Of a DNA stretch of 16,380 nucleotides, positions 1 to 7,528 are shown piece after piece (the stretch's first letter is position 1; each line of letters starts with the position of its first letter). This DNA is from an uncultured Lachnospiraceae bacterium (GTDB taxonomy: Bacteria > Bacillota_A > Clostridia > Lachnospirales > Lachnospiraceae). The notes beneath the pieces were generated by a model. The model did no database searches. It was not told the origin of the DNA and saw only the letters and a list, made by a program, of their open reading frames with translations. The position numbers and the translations under genes were made by a program. The stretch is taken from the NCBI GenBank assembly GCA_910585355.1, contig CAJUDN010000015.1, positions 1-16,380 on the forward strand. The letters are read 5' to 3'.

Positions 1-37
1 TGTTACCATTCAGCTTTTTTGAACCAGATACTCTTAA

Positions 38-355
38 GTTGACGACATTGCCCGTTTTACGGGTGGTGGCGACTCAAAAGCTTTACTGTATGCCCACAAA
101 AGTATCATTTCCATTCCAGAGAGCAGCAAAGATGAAATGTTTGAGCAAACGAAAAAAATTCCTGCGTGAACATGGCGTTCTGAATGGCGATACAACAAAA
201 CGGTCAGACGTATATAAAAATATGTATCGGAAGATCAACAAAAATGACCGGTTAGCGGCCGGGTATACGATGGAGCAGTAGTATCGACATGCGTTTTTAG
301 ACGCAGCAAGAAGATTCGTAGAAAATCAGCAAAAATCGGTAGATATGAAAGTATA
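38..355 (+). pseudogene. Degraded reading frame of unknown family (frameshift plus in-frame stop)
   Basis: Two overlapping frames look like pieces of one broken gene. One frame (about 38-168) reads through a hydrophilic segment with GGGDSKALLYAHK and stops after EQTKKIPA. A second frame (from about 132) continues with HGVLNGDTTKRSDVYKNMY, meets a TAG at 279-281, and carries on in the same frame as YRHAFLDAARRFVENQQK to a TAA at 353-355. The switch falls near an A-run at 154-160, which suggests a frameshift. The residue pattern on both sides of the TAG is protein-like and amphipathic. I do not recognise the family. The gene may extend off the left edge. It could also be non-coding sequence read too generously. 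Confidence 0.3.
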
Positions 356-359
356 AATT

Positions 360-368
360 TGCTATAAT
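360..368 (+). promoter_or_regulatory. Candidate extended -10 promoter for the lipoprotein gene
   Basis: The sequence TGCTATAAT is a perfect extended -10 element (TGn plus TATAAT at 363-368). No good -35 hexamer lies 17 bp upstream, which extended -10 promoters can tolerate. Transcription would start near 375, about 170 bases before the lipoprotein start at 545. Confidence 0.4.
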
Positions 369-385
369 GGCAAATTAGGGGCATT

Positions 386-429
386 CGTGAATAAGCAGTT
401 ATACGATTATAACAGCACATAAGAATTAA
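386..429 (+). pseudogene. 3' remnant of a DUF3781 gene
   Basis: Positions 397-423 match 26 of 27 bases with 7742-7768, which encode the C-terminal SYTIITAHK of the intact DUF3781 gene. Here the same frame also reads SSYTIITAHKN and then TAA (427-429), but a TGA sits just upstream (388-390), so no gene can be read into it. The bases before it (GTGAAT, then the match) resemble the GTAAAT of the intact copy with a small deletion. This is best read as the last codons of a second, decayed DUF3781 copy. The match contains a 16-bp inverted repeat, GTTATA-CGAT-TATAAC, so a recombination site is an alternative. Confidence 0.55.
397..423 (+). repeat. 27-bp direct repeat, left copy
   Basis: Matches 7742-7768 in the same orientation at 26 of 27 positions. 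It contains the 16-bp inverted repeat GTTATA-CGAT-TATAAC at 398-413. Confidence 0.75.
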
Positions 430-544
430 AGGAAAGATAAAGAAATCTTATTATTGAAATATGGCAGCCGATTAAGGAGGAGCTAAATTGAAACGAATAT
501 CTCGGCATTTTTATACTGTAAACGAAGGATTTGGAGGCATTTCT

Positions 545-1528
545 ATGAAAAAGTTATTACTGACATTGTTTTTGAGTATTCTTCTGCTGTCTGGCTGTGG
601 CGCAGGGGATGGCACTGCTTCTCTGACTGCCGGGACAAATCAGCCAGGTGAAAGCATGTCAAATCCGGAACAGACAGCACTCACAAAACAGGCAGAGAGT
701 ATGGAACAAGAAGAAAGATCGGAGCCGGAAGAAAACTTGGGGAAGGAAGAAAGCTCAAAGCAGGAAAAAAGCTCAAAGCAGGAAAAAAGCCAGGAGCCGG
801 AAGAAAGCCAGAAGCAGACAGAAAACCCAGAGAAAGCAGACGTCTCCGGCATTTATACCGATAAGCAGGGGACGGCGGATGTCTACAGCCAGCTGACACT
901 TGCGCTGCAGGCGGACGGAACGTATACGGCAGAAATTGGCGTCTACCGCACCACAGAATTGGAGGGCACGGCAGTCTGGGAGGAGGGCACGCTCCGCTTT
1001 ACGAGCGAAGCTCCCCATGTACTGGCGGATATTTCCATCGTTGACGGAAAGGCAAAAGTGGCATTCATCACAGACGCTGCCGGAATTCTGGCCGGGGATG
1101 TCTATTCCTTCCCTGACGGCGCGCCGGATAAACCGAAGGAAGGACAGGCCGCATCGAAACTGAGCCTTTCTGATGAAATCGCCACGGAGATTTCTTATGC
1201 CGAGGAACAGGAGAAGGAAGTGGAGAAGAAGCAGGGTGAGGCCGTCACGCAGATGGAAATGAATATAACTGCTACAGAGATGTATCAGCTGTGGGACGAT
1301 ACCCTCAACGCCGTGTGGAAACTGCTGGAAGCGAATTTAAGCGAAGCGGACATGGAAGTTTTGCGGAAAGAGGAAAGGGAATGGATTACATCCAAGGAAG
1401 CAAGCGTGAGGGAAGCCGGGCTGGAGAATGAGGGCGGAAGCCTGCAGCCGCTGGTGGAGGCCATGGAAGCGGCGGAACTGACGAAAGCAAGGGTATATGA
1501 ACTGCAAAAATACGCAGAGGGAAAGTGA
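545..1528 (+). CDS. Lipoprotein with LprI-like (DUF1311) C-terminal domain
   Basis: A 327-residue predicted lipoprotein. Residues 1-18 are a lipoprotein signal peptide: MKK, a leucine-rich core, then the lipobox L15-S-G-C18, so Cys18 would be lipidated and the protein anchored outside the membrane. Residues about 40-92 are a Glu/Lys/Ser/Gln-rich linker containing an 18-bp tandem repeat (752-787). Residues about 95-190 look like a small beta-rich domain (GIYTDK...LTLALQADGTYTAEIG). The last 110 residues match the LprI/DUF1311 pattern: a helix with AEEQEKEVEKKQ, a central W, and EREWITSKEA. LprI of Mycobacterium inhibits lysozyme; that role here is only inference. The start at 545 has GGAGG seven bases upstream. 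A TTG at 488 also has an excellent AAGGAGG and would add 19 residues before the signal peptide. The gene is convergent with marR. Confidence 0.8.
   Translation: MKKLLLTLFLSILLLSGCGAGDGTASLTAGTNQPGESMSNPEQTALTKQAESMEQEERSEPEENLGKEESSKQEKSSKQEKSQEPEESQKQTENPEKADVSGIYTDKQGTADVYSQLTLALQADGTYTAEIGVYRTTELEGTAVWEEGTLRFTSEAPHVLADISIVDGKAKVAFITDAAGILAGDVYSFPDGAPDKPKEGQAASKLSLSDEIATEISYAEEQEKEVEKKQGEAVTQMEMNITATEMYQLWDDTLNAVWKLLEANLSEADMEVLRKEEREWITSKEASVREAGLENEGGSLQPLVEAMEAAELTKARVYELQKYAEGK
752..787 (+). repeat. 18-bp tandem repeat in the lipoprotein linker
   Basis: Two perfect copies of agctcaaagcaggaaaaa (752-769 and 770-787) are followed by a diverged third unit at 788-805. Each unit encodes six polar residues of the form SSKQEK, so changes in copy number would stay in frame and alter linker length. 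Confidence 0.8.
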
Positions 1529-1587
1529 GCCGAAAGCGGCCGAGAAACGGGAAAAACCGGAAACCGGACCATCGGCGTCATAATTTT

Positions 1588-2082
1588 TCACTGGCGTTCC
1601 GCGTCCAGGGCGCGGGTGAGCGACATGACAATACGGGCGCAGGTTTCAATCTCATCGCTTGAAAAGGAGCCAAGAAGTTCCATATATTTCAAATAGTGCT
1701 CTGTATCATAACGGGAATGGAAACCGCAGGCCAGTTTCCCCGTTTCTGTCACATACAGATTGCTGATACGATGATTTTCCCTGTTGGCGGATTTAGTGAT
1801 CAGCCCGTAGCCGGACAGAACCTTGATTCTCTGAGAGATGGCTCCCTTGGTGCGGAAAAATTTAGCGGCAAGCTCCTGGGAGGAGATGCCGGGATTCTCA
1901 TTGATGGCGGACAGCAGATGGATTTCAATGGGATAAAGCCGCACATCCAATCCCAGAACTTTATTTAAGCCGTAATCCCGCGGCTGGCTTTCATATTCGT
2001 GGCTCACCAGAGAGTGGAGCATGAGGTTATCCTGAAGTTTACCGATAGCATTAAGTTTTTTAACATTTTCCATATCTATCAT
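1588..2082 (-). CDS. MarR-family transcriptional regulator
   Basis: A 164-residue winged helix-turn-helix protein. From about residue 50 it reads IEIHLLSAINENPGISSQELA (helices before the recognition helix), KGAISQRIKVLSGYGLI (recognition helix) and KSANRENHRISNLYVTETGK (the wing and the following LT.xG-type motif of MarR proteins), with a C-terminal dimerisation helix. The start at 2082 is chosen because AAAGGAG lies eight bases upstream (2091-2097); an upstream ATG at 2106 would overlap that site. It is divergent from the OYE-AbgT-PepD operon, and three related palindromes lie between them, so it probably controls that operon and itself. MarR proteins commonly release DNA on binding small aromatic or lipophilic acids; the ligand here is unknown. 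Confidence 0.88.
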   Translation of the reverse strand: MIDMENVKKLNAIGKLQDNLMLHSLVSHEYESQPRDYGLNKVLGLDVRLYPIEIHLLSAINENPGISSQELAAKFFRTKGAISQRIKVLSGYGLITKSANRENHRISNLYVTETGKLACGFHSRYDTEHYLKYMELLGSFSSDEIETCARIVMSLTRALDAERQ

Positions 2083-2112
2083 ATCGAAATCTCCTTTAAA
2101 ATCCAATTTAAC

Positions 2113-2129
2113 AGTTTTATATCTAAACT
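2113..2129. promoter_or_regulatory. Candidate MarR operator O3 (marR side)
   Basis: The sequence agttttatatctaaact matches the O1 palindrome at 13 of 17 positions and keeps the AGTTT/AAACT ends. It lies directly at and after the predicted marR transcription start and upstream of the marR ribosome site, where binding would give autorepression. Confidence 0.5.
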
Positions 2130-2135
2130 AAAATA

Positions 2136-2164
2136 AGCATAATGGAAAGCAGAAAAAATGTCAA
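2136..2164 (-). promoter_or_regulatory. marR promoter, TTGACA-17-TATGCT
   Basis: On the minus strand a perfect -35 TTGACA (2164-2159), a 17-base spacer and TATGCT (2141-2136, 4 of 6 to consensus) point toward marR. Transcription would start near 2129. Its -35 is only 7 bp from the -35 of the opposing operon promoter. Confidence 0.7.
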
Positions 2165-2171
2165 TATTTTC

Positions 2172-2200
2172 TTGACATTACTGTTTTTTCATGTTAATAT
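2172..2200 (+). promoter_or_regulatory. Operon promoter, TTGACA-17-TAATAT
   Basis: A perfect -35 TTGACA (2172-2177), a 17-base spacer and TAATAT (2195-2200) drive the OYE-AbgT-PepD operon. The start is expected near 2207, just before palindrome O1. Confidence 0.8.
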
Positions 2201-2213
2201 CAAACCAATAAAT

Positions 2214-2230
2214 AGTTTAATGATTAAACT
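2214..2230. promoter_or_regulatory. Candidate MarR operator O1
   Basis: agtttaatgattaaact is a palindrome with 8-bp arms around a single central base. It sits immediately downstream of the predicted operon transcription start. Its core GTTTAATGATTAAAC recurs exactly in O2. Confidence 0.75.
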
Positions 2231-2276
2231 TAAAAGCAAGATGACAGCATATAGCTGTCTTTATTTTGGACATATT

Positions 2277-2293
2277 GGTTTAATGATTAAACC
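2277..2293. promoter_or_regulatory. Candidate MarR operator O2
   Basis: ggtttaatgattaaacc shares the same 15-bp core as O1. The two centres are 63 bp apart, close to six turns of B-DNA, so proteins on both sites would face the same side. O2 ends just before the AAGGAGG (2297-2303) of the first operon gene. Confidence 0.75.
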
Positions 2294-2310
2294 TAAAAGG
2301 AGGTTCCATT

Positions 2311-4338
2311 ATGAGAACAAAGTATCCCAGCCTGTTTCAACCTCTTATGATAAGAGGAAAAATGCTCAAGAACCGCGTCGTATCGTCCCCTCACAGCGGA
2401 GGTCCCAACCTGTATGAGGCAGGTGACGAAGGGTTTTCCAATCTTTCCGAGACAGCGGCCCGCTACTTCGCAAATATCGCCAGAGGAGGCGCGGCAATCG
2501 TAAATACCGGGCATCTTGGAGTAGATCCGAGATATTATCTGGGGAGTAACTGCGAGCATTTTAACTTTTTCGCAGAGAAGACGCTCCACGAGCACCAGCT
2601 TCCGGTAATGCACCAGATGACAGACCTGATCCATTCCTTCGGCTCTCTGGCAAGTATTGAGTTAAACCATTGCGGTCATTTTGGAACTTCTGTGGACGGC
2701 GGCCCGCTTTTGGGGCCGGTGGACAAAGTGATGACAAATGGTAAGATCGTAAAGGCCATGGAGAAAGAGGAGATGGATCGTGTTGCAGATTATTTTGCGA
2801 GCGCGGCCCTGATCGGAAAGCGCGGCGGATTTGATATTGTAAACGTCCACGCAGGCCATAACTGGCTTCTTGGAGAGTTTTTCTCCCCGGTGGAAAACAC
2901 GAGGACCGATGAGTATGGAGGAAGCGTGGAGAACCGGGCCAGATTCCCGAAAATGGTGCTTGACCGTATCCGTGAGCGTGTAGGCGACGATATGATCATC
3001 GCGGTCCGCTTCAGCGTTACCGAGGATATCGAGGGCGGAATCAATTTAGAGGATGCCATGAAGACCATCGAGATTCTGGATGAGACGGCAGACTTAATTC
3101 AGTGTTCCGCCGGTATGATACACAGCGAGTTTTCCGAGGGCCATACCTTCCCGATGCAGTATATGGAGCACGGATGCAATGCCATTTTTGCAAAGGAAGC
3201 AAAGAAACACGTGAAGCATGCAAAGGTTGAGGCAATCGGCGGCATCAACGAGCCGGAGATGGCGGAACGTCTTATTGCGGAGGGGTATTCAGATCTGGTT
3301 GGTATGGCGCGTTCCTTTATCGCGGATCCGGACTGGGCGCAGAAGGCGAAGGAAGGCCGCGATCTGGATATCCGTCCCTGCATCCGCTGCCTGCGCTGCT
3401 TAAACTATGCGAAGCCGCCGCAGACGGGAACCAGTATCTGCACTGTGAATCCAAGGAGAGTTCTTCCATATCCCCTTCCTCCGGTTTCCACAAACCGTGT
3501 AAAGAAAGTTGCGGTTATCGGCGGCGGCCCGGCCGGCATGCAGGCGGCATCTGAGATTGCAAAGAATGGCCACCAGGTGACCTTATTCGAAAAGAGCGGT
3601 GCGCTTGGCGGGCGTCTTTCTTTCTCTGATTACATGGTATTTAAGGGCGATATCAGGCGCTACCGGGATTATCTGATTCACCAGGTGGAAAAGGCGGACA
3701 ACATCGAAATCCGTCTGAATACGGAGGCGACGCGGGAGGTGCTAGGAGACCAGTGGGATGTAGTGATCGTGGCAGTCGGCGCGGCGCCGTTTGTTCCGCC
3801 GATTCCCGGAAAGGACCGTGAAAATGTATTCCATGCCGGAGAGATCTTTGGCCAGGAAGAGAAGCTGGGAGAGAAGATCGTCATTGTCGGCGGCGGCCAG
3901 GTAGGATGTGAGGAGACCGTGTATTTACAGTCTATGGGCAAACACATTGAGGTCGTGGAGATGGCATCCGAGCTGATTCCGGAGGGAAAGCAGACGCCGG
4001 AGGAGCGGTTCTGGACCTTATTCTTCATGGAGCATGCGTTCGATATGAAGAGAAGAGACCTGACGAAAGCAGAGAAAATTGACCGGGTTCACATCCACGT
4101 AAATTCCCGCTGCCTGGAAATTACAGATAAGGGCGTCCTTATTGAGAACGCGGACGGGGAAAAGAAGCTTCTTTGTGCGGATTCTGTTATCCTTGCAACA
4201 GGCTTCCGCCCTGACGAGCAGGCAAAGAAGGTCTTTGAGGACGCCGCCTTCGACGTAATCACCATCGGAGACAGCTTGAAGGCAGGAGACCTTTTACAGA
4301 CCAGTTCCACCGGCCTTTACGCGGCGTTCCGTATATAG
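2311..4338 (+). CDS. Old-yellow-enzyme / 2,4-dienoyl-CoA reductase-type NADH:flavin oxidoreductase
   Basis: A 675-residue three-part enzyme, full length for this family. Residues 1-345 form an FMN-binding TIM barrel of the old yellow enzyme type, ending in GYSDLVGMARSFIADP. Cys357, 360, 363 and 377 are a [4Fe-4S] set spaced CX2CX2CX13C, closer to trimethylamine dehydrogenase than to E. coli FadH. Residues 398-675 are an FAD/NAD(P)H half with GGGPAG (404-409) and GGGQVG (527-532). Electrons would pass from NAD(P)H through FAD and the cluster to FMN, and then to an activated C=C bond. The substrate-binding pair His180/His183 is present (HAGHNW), but the usual proton-donor Tyr is Trp185. AAGGAGG lies seven bases before the start. 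It is first in the MarR-controlled operon. The substrate is unknown; an alpha,beta-unsaturated acid or amide is likely. Confidence 0.88.
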   Translation: MRTKYPSLFQPLMIRGKMLKNRVVSSPHSGGPNLYEAGDEGFSNLSETAARYFANIARGGAAIVNTGHLGVDPRYYLGSNCEHFNFFAEKTLHEHQLPVMHQMTDLIHSFGSLASIELNHCGHFGTSVDGGPLLGPVDKVMTNGKIVKAMEKEEMDRVADYFASAALIGKRGGFDIVNVHAGHNWLLGEFFSPVENTRTDEYGGSVENRARFPKMVLDRIRERVGDDMIIAVRFSVTEDIEGGINLEDAMKTIEILDETADLIQCSAGMIHSEFSEGHTFPMQYMEHGCNAIFAKEAKKHVKHAKVEAIGGINEPEMAERLIAEGYSDLVGMARSFIADPDWAQKAKEGRDLDIRPCIRCLRCLNYAKPPQTGTSICTVNPRRVLPYPLPPVSTNRVKKVAVIGGGPAGMQAASEIAKNGHQVTLFEKSGALGGRLSFSDYMVFKGDIRRYRDYLIHQVEKADNIEIRLNTEATREVLGDQWDVVIVAVGAAPFVPPIPGKDRENVFHAGEIFGQEEKLGEKIVIVGGGQVGCEETVYLQSMGKHIEVVEMASELIPEGKQTPEERFWTLFFMEHAFDMKRRDLTKAEKIDRVHIHVNSRCLEITDKGVLIENADGEKKLLCADSVILATGFRPDEQAKKVFEDAAFDVITIGDSLKAGDLLQTSSTGLYAAFRI

Positions 4339-4360
4339 GAGAAGAAGGGGGATACATTTA

Positions 4361-5896
4361 ATGGAAGAAGTTAAGAAGAGGAGCTTATTTACCAGATGGC
4401 TTGATGGAATTGAACGGGTGGGAAATGCGCTTCCCCACCCGGCTACGATATTTTTGATCCTGACCGCGGCGCTTTTGGCAGTTTCCGCCATCTGCGCCGG
4501 CGCCGGCATCTCGGCAACCTTTCAGACGGTCGATACCAAGACCGGAGAAACCATAGAGAAGACCGTAGCGGCCGTTTCCCTGCTTTCCCGCGAGGGCTTT
4601 CTCCATATGCTTACCTCAGTGGTTAAAAATTTCACGGGATTTGCGCCTTTAGGGACGGTCGTGGTCAGCATGATCGGCGTCGGTGTGGCTGAAGGTACTG
4701 GACTGGTCGGCGCCGTCATGCAGAAGACTGTCATGTCTGCGCCCGAAAAGCTGGTGACGGTAGTACTGGTATTCATCGGCGTTATGGCAAATGTGGCCGG
4801 GGATGTGAGCTATGTGGTGTTAATTCCCCTGGGTGCGATTGTATTTATGGGCTTTGGAAAGCATCCGCTGGCAGGGCTGTACTGCGGTTTTGCAAGCGTG
4901 TCTGCCGGATATCTGGGAAACTTGGTTCTAAGTACCAGCGACCCGCTTCTGGCAGGAATCACGCAGGAGGCGGCGCGGCTGTTCGACCCATCCTACGAGG
5001 TACTTCCGACGGCAACTTATTTCTTTTCTGTGGCGTCTGTGCCGATGTTAGTTGTGATCGGAACTCTGGTCACAGAGAAAATCATCGTCCCGCGTGTTGG
5101 CGAATACCACGGCGAGGGCCTTTCCATGGAACCGCTAAACGACAGGCAGAGAAAGGCGCTTAAGCTGGCAGGGCTTTCCCTTCTTATTTACACAGCCGTC
5201 ATCCTGTGCCTTCTCATTCCCCATGACGGAATCTTAAGAGGGGAAAATGGAAGCATTGCAAGCTCTCCGTTTATGAGCGGCCTGATTCCGCTTATGATGC
5301 TGTTTTTCCTGATTCCCGGCATCGTGTACGGCGTTGCGGCGGGAACGGTAAAATCCGATAAGGATGTGGCGGCCCTGGTGGCAAAATCTTTATCCAGTCT
5401 TGGCGGATATCTGCTGCTGGCATTTGTGGCTTCCCAGTTTATTGACTATTTCAATTTTTCCAATCTGGCGACCATCATTGCCATCGGCGGCGCAAACGCA
5501 TTAATGAAGATCGGTTTTGTGGGCCTGCCTTTAATGCTCTGCTTTGTTGTGGTCTCTTCCCTGATCAACCTGATCATGGGTTCCGCCAGTGCGAAATGGG
5601 CGCTGATGGCTCCTGTGTTTGTTCCACTTTTCATGCAGTTTGGCATCAGCCCGGAGTTTACCCAGTGCCTGTACAGAATCGGAGATTCCTCTACCAATAT
5701 CATCACCCCGCTCATGTCCTATTTCCCGATGATCGTGGCTTTTGCACAGAAGTATGATAAGGAGGCCGGAATCGGGACCATGATCTCCATGATGCTTCCA
5801 TATTCTCTGTGTTTTCTTGGAGGCTGGGTTGTGATGTTAATTATCTGGTATGTTCTCGGCCTTCCGATTGGACCGATGGCGCCCATTTATATGTAG
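4361..5896 (+). CDS. AbgT-family transporter (p-aminobenzoyl-glutamate / dipeptide-like substrates)
   Basis: A 511-residue integral membrane protein, the usual length for AbgT. Family motifs seen include GNALPHPATIFLI (21-33), GVGVAEGTGL (106-115), GDVSYVVLIPLGAI (147-160), STSDPLLAGI (191-200), MGSASAKWALMAP (406-418) and YRIGDSSTNIITP (438-450). The four residues shown to matter in the structurally known members YdaH and MtrF appear to be kept as Asp194, Trp413, Pro431 and Arg439. Members move p-aminobenzoyl-glutamate, and some export sulfonamides. It starts 22 bases after the flavoenzyme stop, with a purine-rich AAGAAGGGGG site, and sits 13 bases before the peptidase, so it is co-transcribed. 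Pairing with an M20 peptidase echoes the abgAB-abgT logic of E. coli and favours import of an amide-linked compound. Confidence 0.9.
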   Translation: MEEVKKRSLFTRWLDGIERVGNALPHPATIFLILTAALLAVSAICAGAGISATFQTVDTKTGETIEKTVAAVSLLSREGFLHMLTSVVKNFTGFAPLGTVVVSMIGVGVAEGTGLVGAVMQKTVMSAPEKLVTVVLVFIGVMANVAGDVSYVVLIPLGAIVFMGFGKHPLAGLYCGFASVSAGYLGNLVLSTSDPLLAGITQEAARLFDPSYEVLPTATYFFSVASVPMLVVIGTLVTEKIIVPRVGEYHGEGLSMEPLNDRQRKALKLAGLSLLIYTAVILCLLIPHDGILRGENGSIASSPFMSGLIPLMMLFFLIPGIVYGVAAGTVKSDKDVAALVAKSLSSLGGYLLLAFVASQFIDYFNFSNLATIIAIGGANALMKIGFVGLPLMLCFVVVSSLINLIMGSASAKWALMAPVFVPLFMQFGISPEFTQCLYRIGDSSTNIITPLMSYFPMIVAFAQKYDKEAGIGTMISMMLPYSLCFLGGWVVMLIIWYVLGLPIGPMAPIYM

Positions 5897-5909
5897 AGGA
5901 GATTCATAT

Positions 5910-7340
5910 ATGGAATTTGTTTTAAACCCTGAAGTACCCATCGAAAAATATTTTGAAGAGATGACGAGAATTCCCCACGGCTCCTTTCATGAAAAGGAGT
6001 ACAGCGATTATCTTGTGAGGTTTGCCAGAGCCCACGGGCTTTCCTGGACTCAGGATGCCATCGGAAACGTGGTAATCCAAAAGGCGGGGACGGCCGGCTA
6101 TGAAGATCATCCGGTCATGATTCTTCAGGCCCACATGGATATGGTCTGGGCAAAAGACAGCGACAGCAGCCATGATTTTGAGAAGGAACCTTTAAAACTT
6201 TACATTGAGGACGGTTTTCTTTATGCGAGGGGAACTACTCTGGGGGCCGACGACGGTACAGGAGTTTCCTATATGCTGGCGATTCTGGAATCCGATACTA
6301 TTTCCCATCCGCCGTTAGAGTGTGTTTTCACGGTACAGGAGGAGGTCGGCATGTTTGGTGCCACCTTTCTGGACAAGGAAAGTTTGAAGGGCAGAAGACT
6401 TTTAAGCCTGGACGACGGCGGCGCCGTATCCACAATGATTGCCGCAGCGGGCGGCATGCGGATTAAGCTTAAGATTCCCGCCGGAAAGGAACGGTGCGGC
6501 TCTGCCGGATATGAAATTGCAGTCAGCGGTCTTCTTGGGGGACATTCCGGCTCCTGTATTTCTAAAGAACGCGGAAATGCCATAAAACTTGCGGCAAGAC
6601 TGCTTTATGAGCTGAAAAAGGAGATTCCTCTCCGTCTGGTATCCATTGACGGCGGAGAAAAAGAAAATGCGATTCCAAGAAACTGTGTTGTCGCATTCGC
6701 TTCTTCTGAGGCGCCGGAAAATATCAGGGAAGCCACAGAACGGCTTTTCAGGCAGCAGAAGGAGGAGTTAAAGGATACGGACGGTGAAGCGGAGTTCTCA
6801 TTACTAGAAACCAGTGTATCACGGGCTCTTTCAGAGAATCTGACGGAACAGGTGTTAGAGCTTCTTTATCTGCTTCCCACCGGCTTAAAAAACAGGAATC
6901 TGAAACTTCATGTGCCGGAGGCCTCGGAAAATCTGGCTGTTGTTCACACCAATGATGAGGAAATCGTTGTGAACTACTCGCTGCGTGCAGCATCCGAAAG
7001 CCGGAAGGAAAGCATGGCAGAAGAGATCCGGCTGCTGGTTAAGGCATTTGGCGGAACATATGAGGAAGGAGCCAGATATCCGGCGTGGCCCTACAAGGAG
7101 AAATCCGAAATACGGAGAAAGCTTGCAGAGGCTTATCGGAAAAAAACAGGAGAGGAATTACAGCTGGTGGCTGTCCATGGAGGCGTAGAGTGCGGAATTT
7201 TCGCGTCTGCGATTCCGGATATGGATATCATTACTTTTGGTTCCCGTGGTCTGGATGTTCATACGCCAAGGGAGCATCTGGATCTTAAATCCTTTCATGA
7301 CTGCTTTGAGATTGTGAAGGAGTTTTTGAAGAGTCTTTAA
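5910..7340 (+). CDS. pepD: Aminoacyl-histidine dipeptidase-like M20C metallopeptidase
   Basis: A 476-residue cytoplasmic dizinc peptidase close to the usual PepD length. Metal and catalytic motifs are in order: AHMDM (His75, Asp77), GADDGTG (Asp114/115), QEEVG (catalytic Glu144, metal Glu145), LDDGG (Asp168/169) and HTPREH (His451). The dimerisation or lid region with GGHSG (210-214) lies in the middle. PepD cleaves Xaa-His dipeptides such as carnosine and, in some species, other dipeptides. The start at 5910 has AGAGGAG eight bases upstream; a longer in-frame reading from 5850 would overlap the transporter gene. It is the last gene of the operon. Its job is probably to hydrolyse the amide-linked compound brought in by the AbgT protein. 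The exact substrate cannot be read from sequence. Confidence 0.88.
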   Translation: MEFVLNPEVPIEKYFEEMTRIPHGSFHEKEYSDYLVRFARAHGLSWTQDAIGNVVIQKAGTAGYEDHPVMILQAHMDMVWAKDSDSSHDFEKEPLKLYIEDGFLYARGTTLGADDGTGVSYMLAILESDTISHPPLECVFTVQEEVGMFGATFLDKESLKGRRLLSLDDGGAVSTMIAAAGGMRIKLKIPAGKERCGSAGYEIAVSGLLGGHSGSCISKERGNAIKLAARLLYELKKEIPLRLVSIDGGEKENAIPRNCVVAFASSEAPENIREATERLFRQQKEELKDTDGEAEFSLLETSVSRALSENLTEQVLELLYLLPTGLKNRNLKLHVPEASENLAVVHTNDEEIVVNYSLRAASESRKESMAEEIRLLVKAFGGTYEEGARYPAWPYKEKSEIRRKLAEAYRKKTGEELQLVAVHGGVECGIFASAIPDMDIITFGSRGLDVHTPREHLDLKSFHDCFEIVKEFLKSL

Positions 7341-7370
7341 AAATCGGAAGGGCAGAGATTCCTTTTTAAA
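7336..7370 (+). terminator. Possible operon terminator after pepD
   Basis: TTTAAAAA-(TC bulge)-GGAA pairs with TTCC-TTTTTAAA around a nine-base loop, with a T-run inside the 3' arm. It overlaps the pepD stop codon. The stem is A+T-rich and bulged, so termination may be partial. Confidence 0.4.
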
Positions 7371-7460
7371 ATAGGCCCCCGCAGGGAGGGAGAATGAGAA
7401 CATTCCTGAAAAGGCTTCCCGCCGCTCTTTTGTATTTTACTGGAATTGTGTGCGTATGTA

Positions 7461-7469
7461 TGGTAAAAT
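7461..7469 (+). promoter_or_regulatory. Weak extended -10 candidate before the DUF3781 gene
   Basis: TGGTAAAAT (TGn plus TAAAAT) lies about 60 bases upstream of the DUF3781 start. No convincing -35 accompanies it. Confidence 0.3.
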
Positions 7470-7528
7470 AATGATGTCTGGCGATTCAATAACCGGAATT
7501 CTATGATAAGGAAGTGGATACTTGTAAA

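Noticed and set aside
2293..2634. 113-codon minus-strand ORF opposite the flavoenzyme start
   Set aside because: It covers the ribosome site and conserved barrel start of the flavoenzyme and has no features of its own.
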